Shown: positions 17,550-25,577 of the stretch, piece after piece
How positions within the stretch are numbered: the first letter of the stretch is position 1
Layout: each line of letters starts with the position of its first letter
Assembly (NCBI GenBank): GCA_030348385.1
Contig: JAUCFP010000006.1
Location: 806,001 to 870,000 of the forward strand
DNA: 64,000 nucleotides
Direction of reading: 5' to 3'
Source of the DNA: Cytobacillus sp. NJ13
Lineage (GTDB): Bacteria > Bacillota > Bacilli > Bacillales > Cytobacillaceae
The notes under the pieces: model-generated
The model's input: the letters and a program-made list of their open reading frames with translations, nothing else
Database searches by the model: none
Told to the model about the DNA's origin: nothing
Made by a program: the position numbers and the translations under genes

Positions 17550-18203
17550 ATGGGATTAGAACGTATTCACGCTGATATATTGGCTGTTCGGGTGATACCT
17601 AATGTGGACCAGGAGCTTGCAAAGCAGTTTCAGCTTCAGCCCCATCACCGAAGCCTGGCAATTTTCACCTCTACAGTCGATGACGTAGGCTATACCGCAC
17701 TCGATGAAGCTACTAAAAGAGCGGATGTCGAAGTAGTTTATGCCAGGTCCTTTTATGCGGGTGCTGCTCATGCTTCTGGACCATTATCAGGTGAAATGAT
17801 TGGAATTATGGCAGGGCCTTCCCCTGATGAAGTCAAAAGCGGCATAGAGGCTGTACTTCAGACAGCTGAATCCGATGCATATTTTGAAGCGCTTGATCAG
17901 GAAAAAGCGCATGCCATTTATGCACATGTTGTTTCCAGAACAGGGTCCTATCTGTCAAAGGAAGCAGGCATCAAAATCGGAGAGCCTATAGCGTATTTAA
18001 TAGCTCCGCCATTGGAAGCCGTTTATGGACTCGACGCTGCTCTAAAAGCGGCGGATGTAGAAATGGTTAAATTTTTCGGTCCGCCTTCGGAAACTAACTT
18101 TGGCGGAGGGCTGCTGACCGGCTCTCAATCAGCATGCCAGGCAGCAGCTGATGCTTTCCGGGATGCCATTTTGGAAATTTCTCAGAATCCTATAAAGTAC
18201 TAA
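17550..18203 (+). CDS. eutL: BMC shell trimer EutL
   Basis: 217 aa, AGGAGGCGG upstream. A tandem-BMC (BMC-T) protein with two permuted BMC halves: SLAIFTSTVDDVGYTALDEATKRADVE in the first and IAYLIAPPLEAVYGLDAALKAADVEMV in the second. EutL forms pseudo-hexameric trimers with a gated central pore. Confidence 0.93.
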   Translation: MGLERIHADILAVRVIPNVDQELAKQFQLQPHHRSLAIFTSTVDDVGYTALDEATKRADVEVVYARSFYAGAAHASGPLSGEMIGIMAGPSPDEVKSGIEAVLQTAESDAYFEALDQEKAHAIYAHVVSRTGSYLSKEAGIKIGEPIAYLIAPPLEAVYGLDAALKAADVEMVKFFGPPSETNFGGGLLTGSQSACQAAADAFRDAILEISQNPIKY

Positions 18204-18238
18204 TTTTTTCAAAATATCCTGAAAGGAGCGTGGGAATC

Positions 18239-19768
18239 TTGCAATTCGATCATGATCTTCAATCCATGCAGGAAATGCGGAATGCTGTAAAGCGAGCCAA
18301 GGAAGCGCAGTTAAAGTATATGGCCTATACGCAGGAGCAGGTTGACGAGATCGTCAAAATTGCCGCTGAAGCTGCTTATGCCAAGTCACTTTACCTTGCC
18401 CGGATGGCGGTAGAGGAAACAGGGATGGGCATAGCCGAGCACAAAAAAATTAAAAACGAAGTCGGTTCTAAGGCTGTCTATGAGTCTATCAAAGATGAAA
18501 AGACAGTAGGCATCATAAGTGAGGACCGGGCAAATAAAGTAACGGAAATTGCCTATCCTTACGGTATCATTGCAGGCATCATTCCAACTACTAACCCAAC
18601 TTCAACAGCCTTTTTTAAAGCACTGATTGCTCTAAAAACAAGAAATGCCATTGTCGTGAGCCCTCATCCAAGAGCAGTGAGATGTACAGTTGAAGCTCTA
18701 AAAATTGTCAATGAAGCAGCCATTCAGGCTGGTGCACCTGAAGGATTGATTGGATGGATCTCAAAGCCTTCAATGAGTGCAACAAACGAATTAATGAAGC
18801 ATCGCGACATCAATCTCATTTTGGCAACAGGCGGCGGCGGACTGGTCAGGGCTGCGTATAGCTCAGGCAAGCCTGCCTATGGAGTAGGACCTGGAAATGT
18901 TCCTTGCTATATTGAAAAAACCGCTAAGGTGGCCCAGTCGGTCAGAATGATTATTGACAGTAAATCTTTTGATAATGGAACGATTTGCGCTACTGAACAA
19001 TCGATTGTCGTCGATCGCAACATCAAAGAAATGACCACTAGAGAACTCAGAAATAATGGAGCTTATCTCTTAAATAAGCTTGAAAAAGCGGCTTTGGAAA
19101 AAGTCATTTCGCCTTCACCGGGAAAGCTGAATCCGGATATCGTCGGGCAGAGTGCTGTTAAAATCGCAGCCATGGCTAGTATTCAAGTCCCTGAAGATAC
19201 AAGAGTTTTAATTGCTGAAGAAACTGGAGTAGGCAAAGACATACCATTTTCAATTGAAAAACTATCTCCGGTTTTTGCCCTTTATACAGCAGAAAGCTAT
19301 CAGGAGGCAAAAGAAATATGCCTGCAGCTCCTCAATTTGGGCGGAAGAGGGCATAGCCTCTCCATTCATACGAATGATGAAGCAGTGGCTAAGGATTTTG
19401 CCCTTGAAATGCCTGTTTCGAGGATGATGGTCAACACGCTTTCCTCGATTGGTGCTGTTGGGGCGACAACCGGACTAATGCCTTCTCTGACACTGGGATG
19501 CGGTTCATTCGGCGGCAACATTACCTCTGACAATGTGACAGTACGCCACCTGATCAATATTAAAAGAATGGCTTATGGTACGAAAGAAGTCACCATCCCA
19601 AAACCGGCTGCATCATCTTCTAAAGCTGAAATAGAGCAAGCCGGAAGCCGGGATGTTGATCATATTGTTAAACAGGTTCTTCAGCAAGTATCGCCAGATG
19701 GCGAAGTGGATGCAAAGATGATTGCCGACATGGTCAATCAAGTGATGAAAAAATATCAAACTAACTAA
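18239..19768 (+). CDS. eutE: CoA-acylating acetaldehyde dehydrogenase EutE with C-terminal encapsulation helix
   Basis: TTG 18239 is chosen (about 509 aa): AAGGAG at 18222-18227 is only 2 bases from GTG 18230 but 11 from the TTG, and MQFDHDLQSMQEMR matches the usual start. Converts acetaldehyde, CoA and NAD+ to acetyl-CoA and NADH. Catalytic Cys is in DNGTICATEQ (about residue 250); GIIPTTNPTSTAFFKALI and GPGNVPCYIEKTA are family motifs. After the core, a linker leads to DVDHIVKQVLQQV and AKMIADMVNQVMKKY, two amphipathic helices. An encapsulation peptide at the C-terminus differs from the N-terminal one of enteric EutE/PduP. Confidence 0.92.
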   Translation: MQFDHDLQSMQEMRNAVKRAKEAQLKYMAYTQEQVDEIVKIAAEAAYAKSLYLARMAVEETGMGIAEHKKIKNEVGSKAVYESIKDEKTVGIISEDRANKVTEIAYPYGIIAGIIPTTNPTSTAFFKALIALKTRNAIVVSPHPRAVRCTVEALKIVNEAAIQAGAPEGLIGWISKPSMSATNELMKHRDINLILATGGGGLVRAAYSSGKPAYGVGPGNVPCYIEKTAKVAQSVRMIIDSKSFDNGTICATEQSIVVDRNIKEMTTRELRNNGAYLLNKLEKAALEKVISPSPGKLNPDIVGQSAVKIAAMASIQVPEDTRVLIAEETGVGKDIPFSIEKLSPVFALYTAESYQEAKEICLQLLNLGGRGHSLSIHTNDEAVAKDFALEMPVSRMMVNTLSSIGAVGATTGLMPSLTLGCGSFGGNITSDNVTVRHLINIKRMAYGTKEVTIPKPAASSSKAEIEQAGSRDVDHIVKQVLQQVSPDGEVDAKMIADMVNQVMKKYQTN

Positions 19769-19784
19769 TTAGGAGGAAATAAAA

Positions 19785-20078
19785 ATGGCTAGAGAATTAA
19801 CTGCATTAGGAATGATTGAAACTAAAGGGCTGGTTGCTTCAGTGGAAGCTGCTGACGCCATGGTGAAGGCTGCGAATGTTCATTTAGTCGGAAAGGTGCA
19901 TGTAGGAGGGGGAATTGTAACGGTCCTTGTGCGCGGCGATGTAGGTGCTGTCAAAGCGGCAACTGATGCGGGAGCTGCAGCAGCACAGCGTGTTGGAGAA
20001 TTGAAATCGGTTCATGTCATTCCTCGTCCTCATAACGAATTGGAAAGCATTCTTCCAAAAATTGATGTGGAGCTTTAA
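19785..20078 (+). CDS. eutM: BMC shell hexamer EutM-like
   Basis: 97 aa, AGGAGG upstream. A single BMC domain: [46 protein letters not shown] and [15 protein letters not shown], the usual BMC-H shell facet protein. It lies between eutE and pduL, as in many Firmicute eut operons. Confidence 0.93.
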   Translation: MARELTALGMIETKGLVASVEAADAMVKAANVHLVGKVHVGGGIVTVLVRGDVGAVKAATDAGAAAAQRVGELKSVHVIPRPHNELESILPKIDVEL

Positions 20079-20108
20079 TACAAGATTACTAAGTTAGGAG
20101 CTTAAACC

Positions 20109-20762
20109 ATGAACGAGCAAGCCATTCAATCGATTGTAGAGGAAATCGTCTCAAGGATAAAAGATTCCTCAGGAAAAGATCATTCAATTCCAATGGCTGT
20201 CTCTGCCCGGCACTGTCATTTAAGTCAAAGTGATTTGGAGATTCTTTTTGGAACAGGCTGTCAGCTTACAAAAAAAGCTGATTTATCTCAGCCTGGCCAA
20301 TTCGCTGCTAACGAAACTATAACCATCGCAGGACCAAGAGGAAGCCTTGAAAAAGTGCGAATTCTTGGTCCTGCCCGCAATATGACCCAGGTAGAGGTCA
20401 GCCGTACTGATTCGATCAAGCTGGGGTTAAAACCTCCGCTTCGCGAATCAGGGAATATAGAAGGATCTTCGCCTGTTACTCTGATAGGACCCAAGGGCAG
20501 CATTTATAAAAAAGAAGGTCTGATTATTGCGCAGGCACACATTCATATGGCTCCGGAAGATGCTGAAGCTTTTGGCGTGGAAAATGGGGAATACGTCAAA
20601 GTTGAGGCAGAGGGAGAACGTCCAATATCCTTTGGGAATGTGCTAATTAGAGTCTCACCCCGGTATAGACTTGAAATGCATATTGATACTGATGAAGCCA
20701 ATGCAGGACTGATTACCGGAAAAACAGCTGGCAGGCTAGTAAGGCAAGAGGTAAACTTATGA
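20109..20762 (+). CDS. PduL-type phosphate acetyl/propanoyltransferase
   Basis: 217 aa. Two zinc-binding PduL domains: SARHCHLSQSDLEILFG and QAHIHMAPEDAEAFGV, with GPARNMTQVEVSRTD between. It makes acetyl phosphate from acetyl-CoA and recycles CoA inside the BMC, the role of EutD in enterics. The first 15-18 residues (MNEQAIQSIVEEIVSRIK) look like an encapsulation peptide. It overlaps the next gene by 4 bases (ATGA). Confidence 0.9.
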   Translation: MNEQAIQSIVEEIVSRIKDSSGKDHSIPMAVSARHCHLSQSDLEILFGTGCQLTKKADLSQPGQFAANETITIAGPRGSLEKVRILGPARNMTQVEVSRTDSIKLGLKPPLRESGNIEGSSPVTLIGPKGSIYKKEGLIIAQAHIHMAPEDAEAFGVENGEYVKVEAEGERPISFGNVLIRVSPRYRLEMHIDTDEANAGLITGKTAGRLVRQEVNL

Positions 20763-21433
20763 TTGACCGGCATTTAATTGAGCAAATAGTTGAAGAAGTG
20801 GTGAAAAAATTATTAGGTGCTAAATCTGCTCCAAATACTAAAGCTAAACATAATATCCTCGCAGTTGGGGATTTAGATAAAGTCGATGCAAATATATTAG
20901 AAGTGTTAGAGGAAAACTGGAATGTCCTTCCTTATGACTTTAGTGAAGAAGCTGAGCTGCATACTGTTATGAAGGTTATTTTTCTTGATGCTTCCCAGGA
21001 CTTGTTTGTGAAAGGGGCACTGGGCATTTGCGATACACCGGAAAGCGAGCTTCTCTCAGCCTGTATTATTGATTATGTCCCTGTTACCTTAATTCCGAAA
21101 ACAACTCTTTATAAAATCCTGAATGGAGAGAAGAAAACAAACAGGGAGTATTTTTCAAGTTTAATGGAGTATAAGGAAAAGCTGTTTAAGTTCGGGGTTG
21201 AAATCAATAGCCTGGAGGATTTTGCAGCGCCAAAGCCTATCAATGCAGTTCAGCCAGACTCAAAGAAGCTGATTACACAAAGAGATGTTCAAGAATGCAA
21301 AATGAATGAAATCCTCGCAGATCAACAGACCATTATAACACCTTTAGCACGTGATACAGCACGGGAATTGGGAAAAAGCATCATTGTAATGGATACAAAA
21401 GGGGCTGAAAACACATGGAAATGGGAACGGTAA
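20759..21433 (+). CDS. eut-operon protein of unknown function with encapsulation-type N-terminus
   Basis: 224 aa. It begins MIDRHLIEQIVEEVVKKLL, an amphipathic helix like those on EutC, PduL and EutE here, so it may be BMC cargo. The middle (ILAVGDLDKVDANILEVLEE) looks like a Rossmann or flavoprotein-type alpha/beta fold. The C-terminal LITQRDVQECK and IITPLARDTARELGKSIIV resemble a motif I recall from BMC operon proteins, including a family limited to non-proteobacterial eut operons (TIGR02536 from memory). No catalytic residues can be assigned. It overlaps pduL by 4 bases and eutN by 19 bases. Confidence 0.75.
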   Translation: MIDRHLIEQIVEEVVKKLLGAKSAPNTKAKHNILAVGDLDKVDANILEVLEENWNVLPYDFSEEAELHTVMKVIFLDASQDLFVKGALGICDTPESELLSACIIDYVPVTLIPKTTLYKILNGEKKTNREYFSSLMEYKEKLFKFGVEINSLEDFAAPKPINAVQPDSKKLITQRDVQECKMNEILADQQTIITPLARDTARELGKSIIVMDTKGAENTWKWER

Positions 21434-21687
21434 TCGGCAATGTATGGGCCACAAGAAAAGAGGATGATTTAACTGGCCTGAAATTTTTGGTTGTCGAGCC
21501 TCATGGACTTTCAGCAGAAAAATCATTCGTTGCGGTTGACCGTATTGGGGCAGGAGTCGGTGATCAAGTTCTCGTAACGCGTGGAAGTTCAGCTTCAAAC
21601 ATGTCCGGGAATATAAGATTGCCAATTGATGCATTGGTTATTGGAATTATCGATTCTGTTGACGTTGAAAAGAAAGAGGTGAAATAG
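21415..21687 (+). CDS. eutN: BMC vertex protein EutN/CcmL-like
   Basis: 90 aa, starting inside the previous gene. MGTVIGNVWATRKEDDLTGLKFLVVEP, AVDRIGAGVGDQVLVTRGSSA and PIDALVIGIIDSVDV are typical of BMC-P pentamers that cap shell vertices. Confidence 0.92.
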   Translation: MEMGTVIGNVWATRKEDDLTGLKFLVVEPHGLSAEKSFVAVDRIGAGVGDQVLVTRGSSASNMSGNIRLPIDALVIGIIDSVDVEKKEVK

Positions 21688-21688
21688 G

Positions 21689-22075
21689 ATGGCTAGAGCA
21701 CTTGGCATGATTGAAACAAGAGGGCTGATTGGGTCCATTGAAGCAGCAGATGCCATGCTGAAAGCTGCCGATGTTACTTTGGTGAAGCAGGAAAAAGTGG
21801 ACGCCGCCTTAGTAACGGTTTTGGTTCAGGGGGATGTAAGTGCTGTTCAGGCTGCTGTGGATGCAGGTAAGGTAGCAGCTGCAAGAGTGGGTGAACTCGT
21901 GTCAGCGCATGTTATACCTCATCCTGATGAAGATATCAAGAAAGCTTTGCTAGATGACAGGAAACCAAAGGAAATGAAACAAGAACCAGCTCCTGAATCA
22001 CTCCCCGTAAAAAAGGGAGGAAGCAAAAAGAAACAGATATCTGCGGCGGAACTGGATAGCGTAGAAGATAAATAG
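21689..22075 (+). CDS. BMC shell hexamer with Lys-rich C-terminal tail
   Basis: 128 aa. Residues 1-90 are a complete BMC domain (ALGMIETRGLIGSIEAADAM, ALVTVLVQGDVSAVQAAVDAG, HVIPHPDEDIKKALL). The last about 38 residues are polar and rich in Lys, Glu and Pro (VKKGGSKKKQISAAELDSVED). EutK also has a C-terminal extension, but there it is a helix-turn-helix domain that I do not see here. The tail may bind cargo, nucleic acid or another shell protein. It is 1 base after eutN and 36 bases before mdh. Confidence 0.88.
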   Translation: MARALGMIETRGLIGSIEAADAMLKAADVTLVKQEKVDAALVTVLVQGDVSAVQAAVDAGKVAAARVGELVSAHVIPHPDEDIKKALLDDRKPKEMKQEPAPESLPVKKGGSKKKQISAAELDSVEDK

Positions 22076-22111
22076 AGTACTCCACTAGTATGATGAAATG
22101 GAGGAATAGCC

Positions 22112-23062
22112 ATGGCTTTTAAAAGAAGAAAGATTGCCGTTATCGGTTCAGGCTTTACGGGTGCGACAGCAGCACTAATGATGGCCCAAAAAGAATTGGG
22201 TGACATAATCTTAGTAGATATACCTTCACAGACGAACCCAACAAAAGGCAAGGCCCTTGATATGCTTGAAGCTGGCCCGGTTCAGCGCTTCAATGCCAGC
22301 ATAACCGGCACTTCAAGCTATGAAGACATTCAAGATGCAGATTTAGTATTGATTACGGCCGGAAAGCCAAGAAAACCCGGAATGAGCCGGGACGATCTTG
22401 TCGCTGTCAATGAGAAGATTATGAGAGAAGTATCTCAAAATATAAAAAAATACGCCCCGGAAAGCTATATCATTGTATTAAGCAATCCTGTCGATGCCAT
22501 GACCTATGTCTGCTATAAAACCACTGGTTTTCCGAAGAATCGGGTAATTGGCCAATCAGGAGTATTGGATACAGCCCGCTTTAATACCTTTGTGGCTCAA
22601 GAGCTTGGAGTTTCCATTGAAGATATTTCAGGTTTCGTCCTTGGCGGCCATGGAGATGACATGGTTCCGCTCGTCAGGTATTCTTATGCTGGCGGAATTC
22701 CGCTGGAGAAAATTCTGCCTGCTGACCGAATTGAAGCGATTGTGGAAAGAACCAGGAAAGGCGGAGGAGAAATTGTAAATCTGCTTGGCCAGGGAAGTGC
22801 CTATTATGCTCCTGCAGCTTCAATGGTTGAGATGGCTGAAGCGATTCTGAAAGATAAAAAACGCATCCTTCCTTCAATTGCCTATTTGGAAGGTGAATAT
22901 GGATACAGTAACATCTATCTGGGAGTGCCCACAATCCTGGGCGGAAATGGAATAGAAAGTGTCATTGAAATTCCATTGACTGCCGATGAGAAAAAAGCCC
23001 TTGATCAATCCGTTAAGTCTGTACAAAATGTAATGAGCATACTTGAAACAGCCAAAGCCTAA
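22112..23062 (+). CDS. mdh: NAD-dependent malate dehydrogenase inside the eut operon
   Basis: 316 aa, GGAGG upstream. Close to Bacillus Mdh throughout: [22 protein letters not shown] (NAD loop), [16 protein letters not shown] (substrate Arg), [27 protein letters not shown] and [17 protein letters not shown] (catalytic His). The housekeeping copy in Bacillus normally follows citZ-icd. Here it is the last gene of the eut operon, 36 bases after a shell gene and followed by a strong terminator. No eutG alcohol dehydrogenase is present, so reduction of oxaloacetate could recycle NADH from EutE. It shows no encapsulation peptide. Confidence 0.93.
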   Translation: MAFKRRKIAVIGSGFTGATAALMMAQKELGDIILVDIPSQTNPTKGKALDMLEAGPVQRFNASITGTSSYEDIQDADLVLITAGKPRKPGMSRDDLVAVNEKIMREVSQNIKKYAPESYIIVLSNPVDAMTYVCYKTTGFPKNRVIGQSGVLDTARFNTFVAQELGVSIEDISGFVLGGHGDDMVPLVRYSYAGGIPLEKILPADRIEAIVERTRKGGGEIVNLLGQGSAYYAPAASMVEMAEAILKDKKRILPSIAYLEGEYGYSNIYLGVPTILGGNGIESVIEIPLTADEKKALDQSVKSVQNVMSILETAKA

Positions 23063-23073
23063 GTGTGCATTGG

Positions 23074-23128
23074 GAAAGCTGACTTGTGAGGAAGTTAATT
23101 CTTCTCATGAGTCAGCTTCTTTGTTTTT
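23074..23128 (+). terminator. terminator of the eut operon
   Basis: AAGCTGACT (23076-23084) pairs with AGTCAGCTT (23110-23118), with further pairing inside and a T-rich tail. Confidence 0.8.
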
Positions 23129-23207
23129 GTTTAAACTGTTCACTTACCGGGTACATTGTAATTAACAAGCTTAGCAGCTGCTGACAAAATTTCCAGTAAA
23201 TAATGAT

Positions 23208-23236
23208 TTGAATAATCTGAAAACTTCTGTTACAAT
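23208..23236 (+). promoter_or_regulatory. sigma-A promoter of the IDEAL-domain gene
   Basis: TTGAAT (23208-23213) and TACAAT (23231-23236), spacer 17. Confidence 0.5.
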
Positions 23237-23264
23237 AGAAAAAAGGTCAAGGGGTTGATTTTAA

Positions 23265-23456
23265 ATGGAAAAACGTCTACTTAACTCGCCGGAACAGTCT
23301 GAGGAAAACGTGTCATTGTTAGCAGAACAAGTCCTAAATCAAGCTCTTAAGGAATACCGAAAAGAAAAGCTTCGCGAAAAAATTGATGAAGCACTAACTA
23401 GCCGAAACAAAGAAGAATTCATCCGCCTAACAGATGAATTAAAAAAGATTTCTTAG
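23265..23456 (+). CDS. small IDEAL-domain protein
   Basis: 63 aa. Ends in YRKEKLREKIDEALTSRNKEEF, the IDEAL motif found in short Bacillus proteins and at the ends of YpiB-like proteins. Function unknown, probably a protein-interaction element. It has its own promoter and terminator, so it is independent of the eut genes. Confidence 0.8.
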   Translation: MEKRLLNSPEQSEENVSLLAEQVLNQALKEYRKEKLREKIDEALTSRNKEEFIRLTDELKKIS

Positions 23457-23477
23457 AAAACCCACAATTAAAAATGT

Positions 23478-23518
23478 AAAAAAGGCAGCCTGTTCGAAAG
23501 AATGGGGCTGCCTTTTGT
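23478..23518 (+). terminator. terminator of the IDEAL gene
   Basis: AAAAGGCAGCC (23480-23490) and GGCTGCCTTTT (23506-23516) form an 11-bp perfect stem. Confidence 0.85.
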
Positions 23519-23541
23519 TGTTTGAAGAATCTTATGGTCTA

Positions 23542-24180
23542 CTTGAAGCCCAAAATCCAGAGCAGTCGAAGGAAATCGTCGTCATAAGGTCTTCATAAAG
23601 GCTTCATGAAGCCCAAAATCCAGAGCAGTCGAAGGAAACCGTCGTAATAAGGTCTTCATGAAGCCCAAAATCCCAAGCAGCTGAAGAAAAACGTCGTCAT
23701 AAAGTCTTCATGAAGCCCAAAATCCAGAGCAGCTGTAGAAAATCGTCGTCATAAAGGCTTCATGGAGCCCAAAATCCAGAGCAGCTGAAGAAAACCGTCG
23801 TCATAAAGGCTTCATGAAGCCCAAAATCCCGAGCAGTCAAGGAAAACCGTCGTCATAAAGTCTTCATGAAGCCCAAAATCCAAAGCAGCCAAAGAAAAAT
23901 GTCGTCATACAGGCTTCATGAAGCCCAAAACCCCGAGCAGCTGAAGAAAATCGTCGCCATAAAGGCTTCATGAAGCCCAAAACCCCGAGCAGCTGAAGAA
24001 ACCAGTCGTCATAGAAGCTTCATGAAGCCTAAAACTCCGAGCGGCCAAAGAAAACCGTCGTCATAAAGGCTTCATGGAGCCCAAAATCCCGAGCAAACAA
24101 AGAAAATCGACGTCATAAGCCTTCATGAAGCCCATAATCCACAGCAGCCAAAGAAAACCGCCTTCATTGCCGCTTCATAC
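23542..24180. repeat. 52-bp tandem repeat array B, about 12 copies, each with a GGCTTCATGAAGCC palindrome
   Basis: CTTCATGAAG or a one-base variant recurs at 23602, 23654, 23706, 23758, 23810, 23862, 23914, 23966, 24018, 24070, 24121 and 24173 (truncated): spacing 52 bp, with one 51. A diverged first unit lies near 23542. The remainder of the unit runs CCAAAATCC, GAGCAGCTGAAG, AAAACCGTCGTCATAAA. The core GGCTTCATGAAGCC is a perfect 14-bp palindrome. Copies differ by point changes (GGAGCC at 23758 and 24070), so the array is not recent. No protein-coding signal. Confidence 0.9.
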
Positions 24181-24239
24181 ATTTCCTAATCCCAAATCAA
24201 CATCTTCCCGCTATCCCCTACCAGCTGTTTCACCAACCT

Positions 24240-24264
24240 GTTCCAAATCGTTCCAAAATGAAAC
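24240..24264 (+). promoter_or_regulatory. putative upstream activator sites of the sigma-54 regulator
   Basis: GTTCCAAAATGAAAC (24250-24264) matches 13 of 15 bases of the palindrome GTTTCAAATTGAAAC found before the other sigma-54 promoter. A half copy, GTTCCAAAT, is at 24240. They lie about 55-75 bases upstream of the -24 element. Confidence 0.6.
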
Positions 24265-24314
24265 ACTAGAACACTCCCCTAACAAACAAACCTTTGTACA
24301 AAAGGCATTCAAAA

Positions 24315-24331
24315 TTGGCACGGAAATTGCA
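24315..24331 (+). promoter_or_regulatory. sigma-54 (SigL) promoter of the aminotransferase operon
   Basis: TTGGCACGGAAATTGCA matches the -24/-12 consensus TGGCAC-N5-TTGC, with GG at 24317-24318 and GC at 24329-24330 in correct register. The start codon is 50 bases further on, and the operon encodes a sigma-54 activator. Confidence 0.88.
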
Positions 24332-24381
24332 ACATATCCCATTAGCAAGATATTAATCAGAAACGATAAGGGGAGGAAGTT

Positions 24382-25548
24382 ATGTTTGAAGAAAAATTGG
24401 ACTTAAGATTGCCGGGGCCAGTTCAGGTTCCGAAAGAAATACAGCGTGCTATGCTAAGAAGTTTTGATCATCCCATGATGGATTACCGGAATCCAGCCTT
24501 CCAGGATGTACTTCAGGAAACCACTGAAAAGTCCAAAATGATATTCCAGACTGATAACCTGGTGATCCCGCTTACCTCAAGCGGAGCTTCCGCTCTTGAA
24601 ACAGCTATTATCAATACGGTTAGTCCCAATGATACAATCATCCTTTGTGTAGTCGGCTACTTTGGGGAATACCTTCAGGGAATTACGGACCATCTCGGCT
24701 GCAAAACCGTTCGGGTCGATGCGGAATGGGGAACGATTGTAGATCCTGATGATGTGAGAAATGCATTAAAGGAAAATCCTGAGGCAAAGGCTGTCTTTGC
24801 GACACACTGTGAAACATCCACATCTGCAATCAATAATATTAAAGAGATAGCGGCCGTTGTAAAAGAAACGGATGCCATTTTCCTCGTGGATGCAGTTAGC
24901 TCAATAGTCGGAACACCTTTATATATGGACGAGTGGGGCATCGATATTGTGGCAACTGGAGGACAGAAAGCGTTAATGCTGCCGCCTGGGCTTGCATTAA
25001 TAACATTGAGTGAAAAGGCCTGGAACATTGTGAATAAACATCAGTGCCCATCCTTTTACTTTGACCTTAAACTTTATAAAAAAGGCTTGGAATCAGGAAC
25101 AGGAACGCCTTACACGCCAAATATATCACTTGTGTGCGGGCTGCTCGAGGCCTGCAATATGATAGAAAAAAGCGGAGGAATAAAAGCTGAATACAAAAGG
25201 CATACTGCTCTTCGGGATATGACAAGGGCAGGGGTGCGGGCATTAGGTCTTGAATTGCTGGTGGATGATTCGGCTGCCAGTCCAACCCTGACAGCCGTAA
25301 AATTAAATAATGCCGATGAATTCAGAAAGATGATGCGGGAAGAATTCCATATCGCATTGGGGGGCGGTCTTGGAAAGGTGAAGAATCAAATTTTGCGTCT
25401 CGGCCATATGGGGTATACGGATGCGGCAGATATGCTGAAGATGTTTGCTGCAATGGAGCTTGCTTTAAAGAAGAGCGGACACGAAGTGGAGTTAGGTGCA
25501 GGAGTTTCCGCCGCACAGCGGCATTGGCTCGAAAATCCATACTGCTAA
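24382..25548 (+). CDS. class V PLP aminotransferase, alanine/serine/ureidoglycine-glyoxylate type (PucG-like)
   Basis: 388 aa; ATG 24382 behind GGGGAGG. Class V fold: LPGPVQVPKEI start, TSSGASALETAIINTV, the aspartate in FLVDAVSSIVG and the PLP lysine K196 in VATGGQKALMLPPG. Such enzymes use glyoxylate as amino acceptor. With glycolate oxidase (GlcDF) nearby making glyoxylate, transamination of glyoxylate to glycine is likely; the donor (alanine, serine or ureidoglycine) cannot be fixed. No other purine catabolic gene is present, which argues against a strict PucG role. First gene of the sigma-54 operon. Confidence 0.85.
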   Translation: MFEEKLDLRLPGPVQVPKEIQRAMLRSFDHPMMDYRNPAFQDVLQETTEKSKMIFQTDNLVIPLTSSGASALETAIINTVSPNDTIILCVVGYFGEYLQGITDHLGCKTVRVDAEWGTIVDPDDVRNALKENPEAKAVFATHCETSTSAINNIKEIAAVVKETDAIFLVDAVSSIVGTPLYMDEWGIDIVATGGQKALMLPPGLALITLSEKAWNIVNKHQCPSFYFDLKLYKKGLESGTGTPYTPNISLVCGLLEACNMIEKSGGIKAEYKRHTALRDMTRAGVRALGLELLVDDSAASPTLTAVKLNNADEFRKMMREEFHIALGGGLGKVKNQILRLGHMGYTDAADMLKMFAAMELALKKSGHEVELGAGVSAAQRHWLENPYC

Positions 25549-25577
25549 ATTGCTGGTCCTAAGGAGACGTGATCCCG

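Noticed and set aside
24125..24406. 93-codon plus-strand frame between array B and the aminotransferase
   Set aside because: It runs through the last repeat, the activator sites and the sigma-54 promoter, and has no ribosome binding site.
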